A stretch of DNA of 64,000 bases, from contig QANT01001501.1 in NCBI GenBank assembly GCA_003254885.1, positions 1 through 64,000 of the forward strand. The letters are read 5' to 3'. Every line of letters starts with the position of its first letter. Position 1 is the stretch's first letter. A model generated the notes under the pieces. It did no database searches. It was not told where the DNA came from and saw only the letters and a list, made by a program, of their open reading frames with translations. This stretch comes from Purshia tridentata. Lineage: Eukaryota > Streptophyta > Magnoliopsida > Rosales > Rosaceae. Positions 22,052 through 31,620 of this stretch are shown one piece after another. Both the position numbers and the translations under genes were made by a program.

Positions 22052-23515
22052 ATGGTTTTAGTCATGGCAGCTCCTCCTGCTTCTTCACCCCCATCCCATG
22101 TAGTAATCTTCCCATTCATGGCTCAAGGCCACACCATCCCATTGCTAGACATATCCAAAACACTGTCAAGGCGTGGCCTCAAAGTGACCATCATCACCAC
22201 CCCATCAAACGCACCGTTTATTCACTCCAAAGTTTCCACCCACTCCTCAATCTCCATCTCGGTCATACCATTCCCAAACGACGTCGCAGAGCTTCCTCCA
22301 GGATGTGAAAACACTGCCGATCTTCCTTCAATGGATTTATTCGCTCCCTTCATTTCAGCCACCAAAAAAATGAAACGACCGTTCCAAGCTCTTCTTAGAG
22401 AAATGGTCGACAGTGGGTGGGGCCCAGTTTGCGTGATCTCCGACTTCTTCCTCGGTTGGACGCTGGACACTTGTCGCTCGTTCGGCATTCCTCGTGTTGT
22501 GTCTCATGGAATGGGTGTGTTGCCCATGCTCATCCTCAAAACCGCTTCTATGCATGTCCCATGCAGAACGACGTCGTACCCGGACTATTTAGTACAGTTG
22601 CCAAATTTGAGATTTCCATTCACGTTGAATATATCCGACTTATCGGGCCGACACCCGGATCCGGATGACCCGTTATCACGTATTATATCAGAGTCCGAGG
22701 AAGCGGATAAGAACAGTTGGGGAGTCATTGTGAATAGCTTTCAAGAGCTTGAAGATGATGAGTACGTGACTGCATTTGAAGCTTTGCACAAACAAGCCAA
22801 AGCATGGTGTGTGGGGCCAGTTCTACTCTATGATTATATTCAAGAAGAAGGCAGTGGTGGGTCCCATGAGAAGAATCAATCCTGTCCGTACATCAAGTGG
22901 CTGGATGAGCAAGGTGGATCGGGTGCGGTGATCTACGTGGCGTTTGGTACACAAGCACGATTGTCGGTGAATCAGATGGATGAGATCGCTTATGGGCTGG
23001 AGATAGCAGGGCATCCGTTCATTTGGGCCGTGGAATCGAGGAAGTGGGGTCCAGCTGAAGGATGGGAGAGAAGGGTAGCAGGGAGAGGGTTGGTTGTACG
23101 CAATTGGGTGGACCAGCGGAGTATACTAGCACACCCAATGGTTAGTGGGTTTTTGAGTCACTGTGGGTGGAACTCCGCGTTAGAGAGCTTGTCAATGGGG
23201 GTCCCGCTATTGGCTTGGCCAATGGGAGCAGAGCAAGCACTGAATGCCAAGTTTGTTGCAATGGGATTGAAAGCAGGGTTGATGGTCTCACAAGAGAAGA
23301 TCACAACCGTTGATCGTAATGTGATTTGTGATGGGTTGAAGGAGTTGATGGGAGGTGAGAAAGGGAGGAGGGCTAGGGAGAGGGCACGAGAATTGGGGAC
23401 CATGGCAAGGCATGCAGTGGCAAAAGGTGGATCTTCCGATAAGAACTTTGATAGATTGATCAAATGCCTCATTAACAAAAGAAGGAATCAAAATCCCGAT
23501 GATATGAATGATTAG
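22052..23515 (+). CDS. UDP-glycosyltransferase, UGT90A-like
   Basis: Intronless gene for a 487-residue family-1 glycosyltransferase, which moves sugar from a UDP-sugar to small acceptors such as flavonoids, terpenoids or hormones. The catalytic His is H27 in FMAQGHTIPLL and the activating Asp is D131 in VISDFFLGW. The 44-residue PSPG donor box runs from W352 to Q395 (HCGWNSALES, GVPLLAWP, final GAEQ). The last Gln favours UDP-glucose and Trp22 of the box is present. Overall sequence (PPGCENTADLPSMDLF, VIYVAFGTQA) resembles Arabidopsis UGT90A1. The start could also be the second Met at 22064. There is no signal peptide, in line with a cytosolic enzyme. The acceptor cannot be told from sequence. 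Confidence 0.93.
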   Translation: MVLVMAAPPASSPPSHVVIFPFMAQGHTIPLLDISKTLSRRGLKVTIITTPSNAPFIHSKVSTHSSISISVIPFPNDVAELPPGCENTADLPSMDLFAPFISATKKMKRPFQALLREMVDSGWGPVCVISDFFLGWTLDTCRSFGIPRVVSHGMGVLPMLILKTASMHVPCRTTSYPDYLVQLPNLRFPFTLNISDLSGRHPDPDDPLSRIISESEEADKNSWGVIVNSFQELEDDEYVTAFEALHKQAKAWCVGPVLLYDYIQEEGSGGSHEKNQSCPYIKWLDEQGGSGAVIYVAFGTQARLSVNQMDEIAYGLEIAGHPFIWAVESRKWGPAEGWERRVAGRGLVVRNWVDQRSILAHPMVSGFLSHCGWNSALESLSMGVPLLAWPMGAEQALNAKFVAMGLKAGLMVSQEKITTVDRNVICDGLKELMGGEKGRRARERARELGTMARHAVAKGGSSDKNFDRLIKCLINKRRNQNPDDMND

Positions 23516-23888
23516 AGTTTTACTTCCATGGATCGCTCCCGCAAGTGTAGACAATTGTCACCCATTGATCGCTATGAGATTCAACATGGTGACTCATCAA
23601 TAAACGACTAACAATCATACACACGTGTTAAAGATTGATGCTATCATTTCAAAATATGGTCATATGAAAATTCTCTCAAATGGGTGAAGTACTTTGCTTT
23701 TCTATTCCATCACAAGTGTGCTTCATAGCTCTACTCTTTCATTCATATCAATGTAAAGTTCATAATTTGGTCTAACATATAGACAACGCTACCATGATTC
23801 ATTGTTTTCACTTCTCACGATTCATAATACCAACATCAGGAGCTGCATGCAACCATGTAAAGAACAAGAGTTCAAAAATATAATGCTC

Positions 23889-26800
23889 TCAGTCATCATC
23901 TTCTGGATCAAAATCCTTAATCTTCACATCAGCATCTTCTCCGAACTGAATGGAGGTATCAATTTGAGCCAATACATATCGTATGCTGCCAAAACAGAGA
24001 AAATAAAAATAAAAAAAACAAACGTTATCCTATGATCATATAAGATACCAATAAAAAATGAAACAAAGCAATAAAAATCATATTTGCTTTTTAATCGAAG
24101 AGTCCATATATAGGGAATGAAAAAAAAAGAAAATACAAAATTTAAAATTAATAACCAAGGACAAAATCCAATGAATCAAGAAAAATGCAGAAATGTCAAG
24201 TTCAATGAATCTGTCTAGCACAAATTATGAATGAGGACAAAAAATGTTTTATCAAATGAAGCACAAAGCATGCTCTAAGCTTCATCCAATGATGGGTCAA
24301 GAACCATGTAAACAGGTTTTGTATTGTCACCTTATACCCCCACCCTCCTAACACCCAAGAAAAGGAAGCAAGAAACCTTTTATCCTGAGAATATGAGGAT
24401 TGAGAACTGTTATGCATAACATCTCATCCAAGGACTTCCCACACCAAAAACTTTCAAAGTCAAAAATCCTTGAATAAAATTGATGACTCAAAGAACCATC
24501 ACAAACTTGAGCCTTAATCGAGCAGATTATAAACCAAAAAAATTATTTACTTCACACTATAAATACAAATCTATGAAGTGCAAGCATATACTAAACTAAT
24601 TTCTATGAATCCCTGCTCAATTATTTCCTCAGAAGGGAAATTTTAATGTAAGTGTATTCCAAATAGCGCCATCATGCTTAATGCCAAACACCTGTTCAAG
24701 CTCATTTGGAAATATAGTTATAAGGTATTGAAAGATGAATAGTTCATCAGATCATACTGCAAAGGATACTATTGGGTTGGACTACTTTCCAATTTTCCAT
24801 AACTTTGACAAGTTAGAAATTTCTTGACCTAAGGATTTAGTTAATAAAATTGTGTATCAGTCCCAAACAAAATTAAATTAAGAAAGAAATGTAGTTTTTC
24901 TGCAAATTTACCATTTGGGGGAAAAAAAAAAACAAAAACCCTTCTTTTGGGCATTTATTTGGGTGATATGGGTGATAAACTCATACCTTGACATATTTCT
25001 ACTTGGATTTTGGAACATGAAAAGGAAATCATAACAGCACTTAAACTAATCTAAGATTCCAATATATCTTGCATTAGAAAGGTGATCACATGATAAGAAT
25101 AAACAGACATGCATGAAAACTTGAAAAGACGTGCAGACAAACATGTGTGCGTGTATGAGAGAGAGAGAGAGAGAGAGAGAGGGTACCTGCTCTCCTTCCT
25201 CAAGTCAAGTGGCAGAAAACTCACCATGTTGTAATCACTAACCTAACAAACCAAATATAATAAGATAGTTACTATTTTTTCAGTATTGCACTCATTGTGA
25301 ATTAAAGGCCAAAAAGGTCATGAGTGATTTCTTCTCAGAAGAAAAGAACTCCATGCTAGAAGACATGGTAGAATCCTTAACTATATAATTTCTATTTCCT
25401 CAAGCTCGTGTACAATCTAGATAACCTGTAGCCTAAATTTTATGAAAATATATATGGCTTTCCCTTTGAGAGGATAATTGATAAAGATAACATGACCAAG
25501 AGAGCAAATCAAACCATACAAAATAACCATAAAAGAAAATCTCATTAGGAAGGAAGAATGCTTTGTGGAACAGCTACTCAAATTCAGAAGCTGAATTAAA
25601 ATATACACAAATAATAAAGATACTTCCTAGCAATAAAAGGTACACCAGTTTGGGATAGCCATAGGGAGATGATGAGAATAAAAAATTCCCTTAAAATTTT
25701 CGTGTTCTTCAATTGTTAAGATCAAAACAAAAGAAATTGATGGTAGGCCGATATAGATATCGGACAATGGAATGCGTGACCAAAATCTTGACAAGTTATT
25801 TCCTGCAGAACTACTCTCAAAGATCAGAAAAAGTACTTTCTGGGGTTTTGAGTAGTTTATCACTCACCAGTTCAATCAAAGCTTTATTTAGCTTTGCAAA
25901 CTGAGGAGCCATGCGTTGATTCAACTCTGACAACAAAACTTGAGGTTCTGGAGTCAAGAAACTGAAAACAGCAGAGAAACAAAAACAGATTGAACTAGTA
26001 AAATAAGCTAAACAGATCAGTAGAGATGCAAGTTAACAATAGTTGTAAAAGATATAGGGCCCACTCTTCAATATCTTTTTTTTTCGCCACAAGGTCCATT
26101 TTGGAGAGAATATTAACATGAGGTAATTCAAGTTGAACCATTGCAGAAAGAGATGCCATGCACCCACTAATAAACTTGGTCACATCTGTCATGAACTGTT
26201 AAAACAGAAAATTGAAGCAATTTATTTGGGTAAAAACTAAAAAGAAGAAATAACCAGTAATGCCAAGGCTGGAACAGAAAAGATTACAAAGTAGAACTAG
26301 AAAAATTATACATACCTGTGAATCAAGCAAGTATACAACACAGACATTGAAATTATTACGCTTCAAATGCTCCACAAAGTTCTTAAGCACAGGCACATGT
26401 GAAAAAAGTTCTATCTGGCCTATAACAAAAACGGAAGTATATTAAATCATTATGTATCACACAATTTTCTTTGGAAACACACACACACACGCAGAAGTAG
26501 AACCCTTGGAATAATTCTATTTTGCACACATCATATTAATAGTGGTTAGTAGTGGAAATCAAAACATGGAGACAAGTATGGATACCTGGGCAGTCAAAAA
26601 CTAAGTAGTCATCATCCAAGTAATTGTCCAATTCCTCTGTGAGCCACCCATCTAGATTATCTTCAAGATGTCTAGAAATCAAAATTAAGGCCATTCACCT
26701 TTTTCTTTTTTGTAAAACTTTAAAAAGGACAATCATCACTCACAAAAATAAAAACAAAAACTAAGAACAGCAAAGGAATAAGGATACTCCATGCAGTACA

Positions 26801-27427
26801 TAAGTCCCCCATTGGGACCCAATCCAAGTTCTTCCATAACATCTTCCAAGGAAATAAGCTCCCTAATATCTGCAAGAGCGAAAAGAAAGAAAAGAAGTTA
26901 GGATGCAGGGAATGGAACTAAACCAGCGAGCAAATAAACGAATTACTGCTTACCCATGGCCACAGGGTAATCAAAATTTTCGGCAGCAGGATCTAGGTTA
27001 ACAATATGCATAGTACGCCCAATACTCTCACAGTATTTGTACAAATTGGAGCAATAAGTCGACTGGTTCCAAGAAACAAGTAAACTCATCAAAACTAGAA
27101 ATGGGTACATAATAAAATCAAAAAGATATTAACCATAGTGATTTTCCATGTGATTGTTATGCATGTGTATATGTATGTGTGTGATACTATGCCCAACATT
27201 CACACAGTGTTTGTACAAATTGGAGCTACAAGTAGACTGGTGCCAAAAAACAAATAAGCTCATAAAAACTAATCATGGGTACAGAATAAAATCAGAACAC
27301 AGTAATCATAGTGATTACTCTTTTGATTATGATGCATGTAGGTATATGTGTGTGGTATAGTAAGGTTGGGTAGTGAAATTACCTTGCCACTGCCTGCAGG
27401 GCCAATAACTAGCTGTGCGTAACCCAT
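23889..27427 (-). CDS. GPN3: GPN-loop GTPase 3 (GPN3)
   Basis: Small GTPase needed for nuclear import and assembly of RNA polymerase II. Nine exons on the minus strand: 27383-27427, 26954-27062, 26788-26869, 26586-26671, 26316-26419, 26065-26195, 25868-25961, 25187-25242, 23889-23985, giving 267 residues. Start [15 protein letters not shown] contains the P-loop (residues 9-15), split by intron 1 right after the P-loop Lys. The diagnostic Gly-Pro-Asn insertion is at 69-71 ([11 protein letters not shown]). G3 is FDCPGQIELF, G4 is LSKMD, and the C-terminus is acidic (KDFDPEDDD). The start and family are secure. Two oddities: a (GA)12 tract abuts the exon-8 donor, and intron 1 holds a degenerate duplicate of the exon-2 start. 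A second copy of exon 1 lies at 30422-30466. Confidence 0.94.
25157..25181. repeat. (GA)12 microsatellite at a splice donor
   Basis: GA dinucleotide tract; on the coding strand it is (TC)n beginning only a few bases into intron 8 of GPN3, right after the donor GTACCC. Confidence 0.9.
27185..27345 (-). repeat. Degenerate duplicate of GPN3 exon-2 start inside intron 1
   Basis: 27185-27345 repeats about 27012-27170: the words ttgtacaaattggagc, actggtgccaa, gggtacagaataaaatca and gtaatcatagtgatt recur with roughly 80% similarity by eye. The copied exon-2 part has lost clean coding potential. It reads as an old tandem duplication of about 170 bp spanning the intron 1/exon 2 junction. Confidence 0.7.
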
Positions 27428-28500
27428 TTTTGGCTATATGGTTTTGCTTGCTAGGCTGCGAATTCAGAGAAAGAGGTGGAAAAAGTTGAAGACTGGGAAA
27501 GATGAAAGGATTCCAACTGCGATATAAGCACTGCACCAAACGCCAAATGCGAACAACCAGTTGAGGCTATTAAAGAATCCCATAATATAACCACCTATTT
27601 AAATACAATACAATAATTGTTAGATAAAGGGTTGTGATTAGTAAAATACGAACCTATTGAAAACCCAGAAATAACTTGACCTGCTTCACTGGTATAATGG
27701 GTCTAGGGTTTTGACCTTTTTATGGCGCGATGGAAACTGAAAAGAGAGTCCTTTCTTTTGTTTCGTTTTCTTTTATCTTTTTGCCGCGGTTTTTATTTTT
27801 ATAAGAGACCAGTTTCATTGAAAAAAAAAATTGATGTTGATCCACGTGTCATCATACTGAAAAAAGTTTACATTCAACATGTTTTCGTTTATTTTTTGTC
27901 TTTTTGGGCTCATAACCTCACACCTTCAAGTTTCAACATGTTTGAACGATTTTTTTGTTGTTGCTATTAATGATCATATGCTGTGTCTTCACCATCTTCT
28001 TGGGATAGCTCTAAAACCCAGCAGCACTTGATACTTTAATTACACTTGATTATTAATTAAGGATGGTCATTACATCAAATAAATACCAAAGGGAAACATT
28101 CCTGAGTAAACTTGATAAACTTGTGGACATTTACATTCAATTTCAAGACATTATAATATAATAAAATTATCGTTGTGATAAAAGGATATGGTTAAATTTC
28201 GAATTATAATTAATTCGAATTCAATCTCAAAATTTTGACCTTTTTGAACGTTAGTATGTAAATACATATTAAAGCTTTGTACATAATTAACAAGCTCACT
28301 TTGGATGACCATCATAACCTTGGACGATAACAAGCTCGATCAAGCTTGAATCTTTTGCAAATAAGAAAGAAAAACAGTTGTATATGAATACAATCAAACA
28401 TTGTGTGTTATCTGCTTAACTTATTTCACCTGCCCAAAATCTGGGGGATGGAAATTGTTTTCTGACTTTGCAACCTTCTCATCTGTCACTTCCCTGGGGA
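27261..28500. repeat. Tandem segmental duplication, copy A (GPN3-GluTRBP interval)
   Basis: This segment, from GPN3 intron 1 through exon 1, the upstream region and into a copy of the end of GluTRBP exon 5, matches 30168-31620 with scattered substitutions and small indels. Shared blocks include the GPN3 exon 1, ccgcggtttttattt, tccacgtgtcatcat and acaatcaaacattgtgtg. Copy A serves the intact GPN3 gene. Confidence 0.88.
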
Positions 28501-28640
28501 TGGAAATTCTTTTCCACCTCCCAAGCTAATTGAGACATACAATTAAACATTGACTTTGCACCCTTCTCATCTGTCACTTCCCTGGGGGATCTAAATTCTT
28601 TTCCACCTCCCAAGCTAATTGAGACATACAATTAAACATT
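28397..28640 (-). pseudogene. Partial GluTRBP exon 5 copy with internal tandem repeats
   Basis: This is a copy of the last coding segment of GluTRBP (parent 31477-31620). A unit of about 93 bp carrying the codons for SMFNCMSQLAWEVEKN is present in two near-complete versions plus a deleted one (about 28441-28495, 28497-28590 and 28591-28640). Only the C-terminal codons exist, so it is not a functional GluTRBP gene. The copy nearest the Copia element is read in frame with gag. Confidence 0.8.
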
Positions 28641-29440
28641 GACATTGAGTTTTCGGCCCTTCTGTTCTTCTTCTCCAACCATATTATGCAATCCTTTTTC
28701 CAGTGGTCAAGTGCCCCACACTCAAAGCAACCAGATTCATCATCGGATTCATTGGATTTAGACTTCCCCTTTTTACCAGATTTACCACTCCTTCCCTTCA
28801 ACCGACCTTTCTCTTTGCCCTTACCATAAAGGCCTTGTGACTGAGAGCCTTCGGTTAAGTCATCAAGCTTGGCATATGATTGGAGGGCTTGCACAACTTC
28901 ATGAAGCTTTAGAGTATCCTTTCCAAACATTAAAGTAGTTCGGAAATGCTTGAAAGAAGGTGGCAGCGATCTCAGCAGTATGATAGCCTTATCATCATCC
29001 TTGTAGACTTCTTTGACCTTCTGAAGATTATATATGCAGTTTTGGAACTTGCATACATGATCTGCAACATCTTCTCCTTCTTCTAGTTGAAGCCCAAATA
29101 ATACATCTTTTAAGAATAATTTGTTGGACACAATTTTGCCCATGTAAACACTCTCCAATTTTTCCCATGCTTCTCTTGCTGACATATGTTCCGTAATGTA
29201 AGACCTCACAGATTTTGTAAGGTGGATCTCAATCGAACTTTTGGCCTTCTTGACCGTCTTGTTCCACACACCTTCTTCCATCGTTGTAGGCTTCGCATCA
29301 AGAAGTGCATCATCAAGATCCTGCTGAACCAGCACATTCCTCATCATCCGTTGCCAATCTATAAAATCATCCTTGCCATCATACGGCTTCAAAGCAGGCC
29401 TTATATCCCCTAAGGCCATGCTTCTTCCTCCTGTATACAT
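28574..29440 (-). CDS. Ty1-copia gag ORF fused to GluTRBP-derived tail (truncated element)
   Basis: The ORF reads from about 29440, with a likely gag start at the Met of MALGDIRPALKPYDG (about 29419). The N-terminal part is a Copia Gag polyprotein: capsid-like region (TEHMSAREAWEKLESVY, LLRSLPPSFKHFRTTL), a Lys/Arg/Gly-rich basic stretch, then a CCHC zinc knuckle CFECGALDHWKKDC. Just after the knuckle the frame enters sequence copied from GluTRBP exon 5 (SMFNCMSQLAWEVEKN) and stops at 28574. Protease, integrase and reverse transcriptase are missing, so the element cannot move by itself. Any expression of the chimera is unknown. Confidence 0.85.
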   Translation of the reverse strand: MYTGGRSMALGDIRPALKPYDGKDDFIDWQRMMRNVLVQQDLDDALLDAKPTTMEEGVWNKTVKKAKSSIEIHLTKSVRSYITEHMSAREAWEKLESVYMGKIVSNKLFLKDVLFGLQLEEGEDVADHVCKFQNCIYNLQKVKEVYKDDDKAIILLRSLPPSFKHFRTTLMFGKDTLKLHEVVQALQSYAKLDDLTEGSQSQGLYGKGKEKGRLKGRSGKSGKKGKSKSNESDDESGCFECGALDHWKKDCIIWLEKKNRRAENSMSMFNCMSQLAWEVEKNLDPPGK

Positions 29441-29461
29441 CGCAGAAAACTTCTAGCCTAA

Positions 29462-29473
29462 GCTCTGATGCCA
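29462..29473 (-). other. Copia primer-binding site
   Basis: The minus strand reads TGGCATCAGAGC, which fits the tRNA-Met-derived primer-binding site of plant Copia elements. It sits 2 bp from the LTR end and about 43 bp before the gag start, as expected. Confidence 0.8.
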
Positions 29474-29475
29474 AT

Positions 29476-30163
29476 TGTAATGAATTAAACCCCTTTTGAT
29501 ATTTTCTTTGATATATCTATGATTAGACAGATTTAGCAAACAACACAGAAATATCAGCAAATAAAACACACAAGAACACCAAGACTTGTTATCAAACTTG
29601 CCTACGTCCCTGTGTGATCCTCAAAGAATCACAGCTGCACTACATAGAATTAGATTCAAATTACAATATCTTATTGAAACCCTAACTCTAACCTGCAGCT
29701 CCTTGTTTCTCTCCCTATCACTCTCGAGTTTTTGCCTTTCTTCAGAACTTATGAAGACTTGAGAAACTCCTCTTTCTCTGGTGCTTGAATCTATTTTTTC
29801 TAAAAGAGGCTTGCTGCAGCCTATTTATAACTTATAGGCAACAACATACAATTAGGTTTCAGCTGGGGTTCCTAATCCTACTAAAACTCCTAAGAACTCC
29901 TTCCTTAACTAGGAAGACCTTGAGCAAATTCCTCTCAGCATTCCTAAAATATGTACCCTACTAGGAATTAACCAAACTGCTACTTTCCTATTGTATTCCT
30001 TCTAGAAAATTCCGACAAGCCAAACACAATAGTTTTCCAACCATTTCACTTATCCAGAGCTATAACAGCTTAAACAATGCTGTCAGCAACCATGCCTACT
30101 CGCATCCTGCTCCCTTTAATGTGTTAGTTGTCTCCATGGAGGTTTTTTCCTTCAATTATGTCA
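29476..30163 (-). mobile_element. Copia 5' LTR
   Basis: On the minus strand the LTR would run from TGACATAATTGAAGG (30163) to TTCATTACA (29476), with TG...CA ends. A TATA-like tataaataggc lies near 29818-29830 within it. The 30163 boundary is supported because host sequence resembling GPN3 intron 1 (ctcataaaaactaat) resumes at about 30168. No matching 3' LTR was found, so the element is half lost. Confidence 0.65.
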
Positions 30164-30167
30164 GTTC

Positions 30168-31620
30168 TCATAAAAACTAATTCCTTGTTCCCTTCACTTT
30201 TTTTTTAATGTTATTATATGCTACTAACTATTATTCTATCAACAAGAACATAAAAAAATCAACAAGAACATAATGAAATCAACAATTAAAACTTAAAAAA
30301 TTCAAAAGAACGGGTACATAATAAAATCAAAACACAGTAATCATAGTGATTACCCTTTTGATTATGATGCATGTATGTATATGATTGTGTGTGGTATAGT
30401 AAGGTTGGGTAGTGAAATTACCTTGCCACTGCCTGCAGGGCCAATAAGTGGCTGTGCGTAACCCATTTTTGGCTATATGGGTTTTGCTTGCTAGGCTACG
30501 AATTCAGGGAAAGAGGTGGAAAAAGTTGAAGACTGGGAAAGATGAAAGGATTCCAACTGCGATATAAGCACTGCACCAAAAGCCAAATGCGAACAACCAG
30601 TTTAGGCTATTTAAATACAACACGATAATTGTTAGATAAGGGGTTGGGATTAGTTAAATACGAACCTACTGAAACCCCAGAAATAACTTGACCTGCTTCA
30701 CTGGTATAAAAGGTCTACCACCGTCAATGGCGAGATGGAAACTGAAAAGAGAGTGCTCTGTTTTGTTTCGTTTTTATTTTATCTTTTTGCCGCGGTTTTT
30801 ATTTTAATAAGAGACCAGTTCCATAATTTCCATTGCAAAAAAATAAAAATAAAATAAAAGAAAAGAATGATATGATCCACGTGTCATCATGCTGATATTA
30901 TGATTGATTATCATGATAAAAATGTTTAGGATGAAAAAAGTTACATTCAACATGTTTGCTTTTCGGTTCATATCTTCAAGTTTCAACATGCTTGAATGAT
31001 TTTTTTGTTGTTGTTAATGATCACATGCTGTGTCTTCACCATCTTCTTGGGATAGCTCTAAAACATCAACGATGGAGGAAATGGTTTCAGGCAAAAACCC
31101 AGCAGCAGTTGATACTTTAATCACACGATAATTAATTAAGGGTGGTCATTATTACAGCAAATAAATTCCAAAAAGGGAAACATTCATGAGGAAACTTGAT
31201 ATACTTAGGGACATTTACATTCAATTTCAAGATATCATAGCATAATGGGATCAACGTTGCGATACAGAGATAAAGTTAAATATCAAATTATACGTAACGA
31301 AATCAATCTCAAAATTTGGACCTCTCTGAACGTTAGTATGTAAGTGCATATTAAATCCTTGTACACAATTAACAAGCTCAATTTGGATGGCCATCATAAC
31401 CTTGGACGATAACAAGCTCAATCAAGCTTGCATCTTTTGCAACTAAAGAAAGAAGAACAGTTGTATATGAATACAATCAAACATTGTGTGCTATCTGCTT
31501 AACTTGTTTCATCTTCTCAAAATCTGGGGGATGGAAATTCTTTTCCACCTCCCAAGCTAATTGAGACATACAATTAAACATCGACTTTGCACCCTTCTCA
31601 TCTGTCACTTCCCTGGGAAA
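30168..31620. repeat. Tandem segmental duplication, copy B
   Basis: Second copy of 27261-28500, with an extra insertion of about 120 bp at 30184-30305 that contains short atcaacaagaacata repeats. It contains a spare GPN3 exon 1 and runs into the genuine last exon of GluTRBP. It also has an insertion of about 40 bp near 31066-31100 that copy A lacks (or copy A lost it). Confidence 0.85.
30422..30466 (-). pseudogene. Duplicate GPN3 first exon
   Basis: The minus strand reads an intact ATG exon for [15 protein letters not shown] followed by a GTAATT donor, differing from the used exon at 27383-27427 by two residues in the VI/PL region. The start, P-loop and donor are intact. It could in principle act as a distant alternative first exon for GPN3, but the simplest view is a relic of the segmental duplication. 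Confidence 0.75.
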
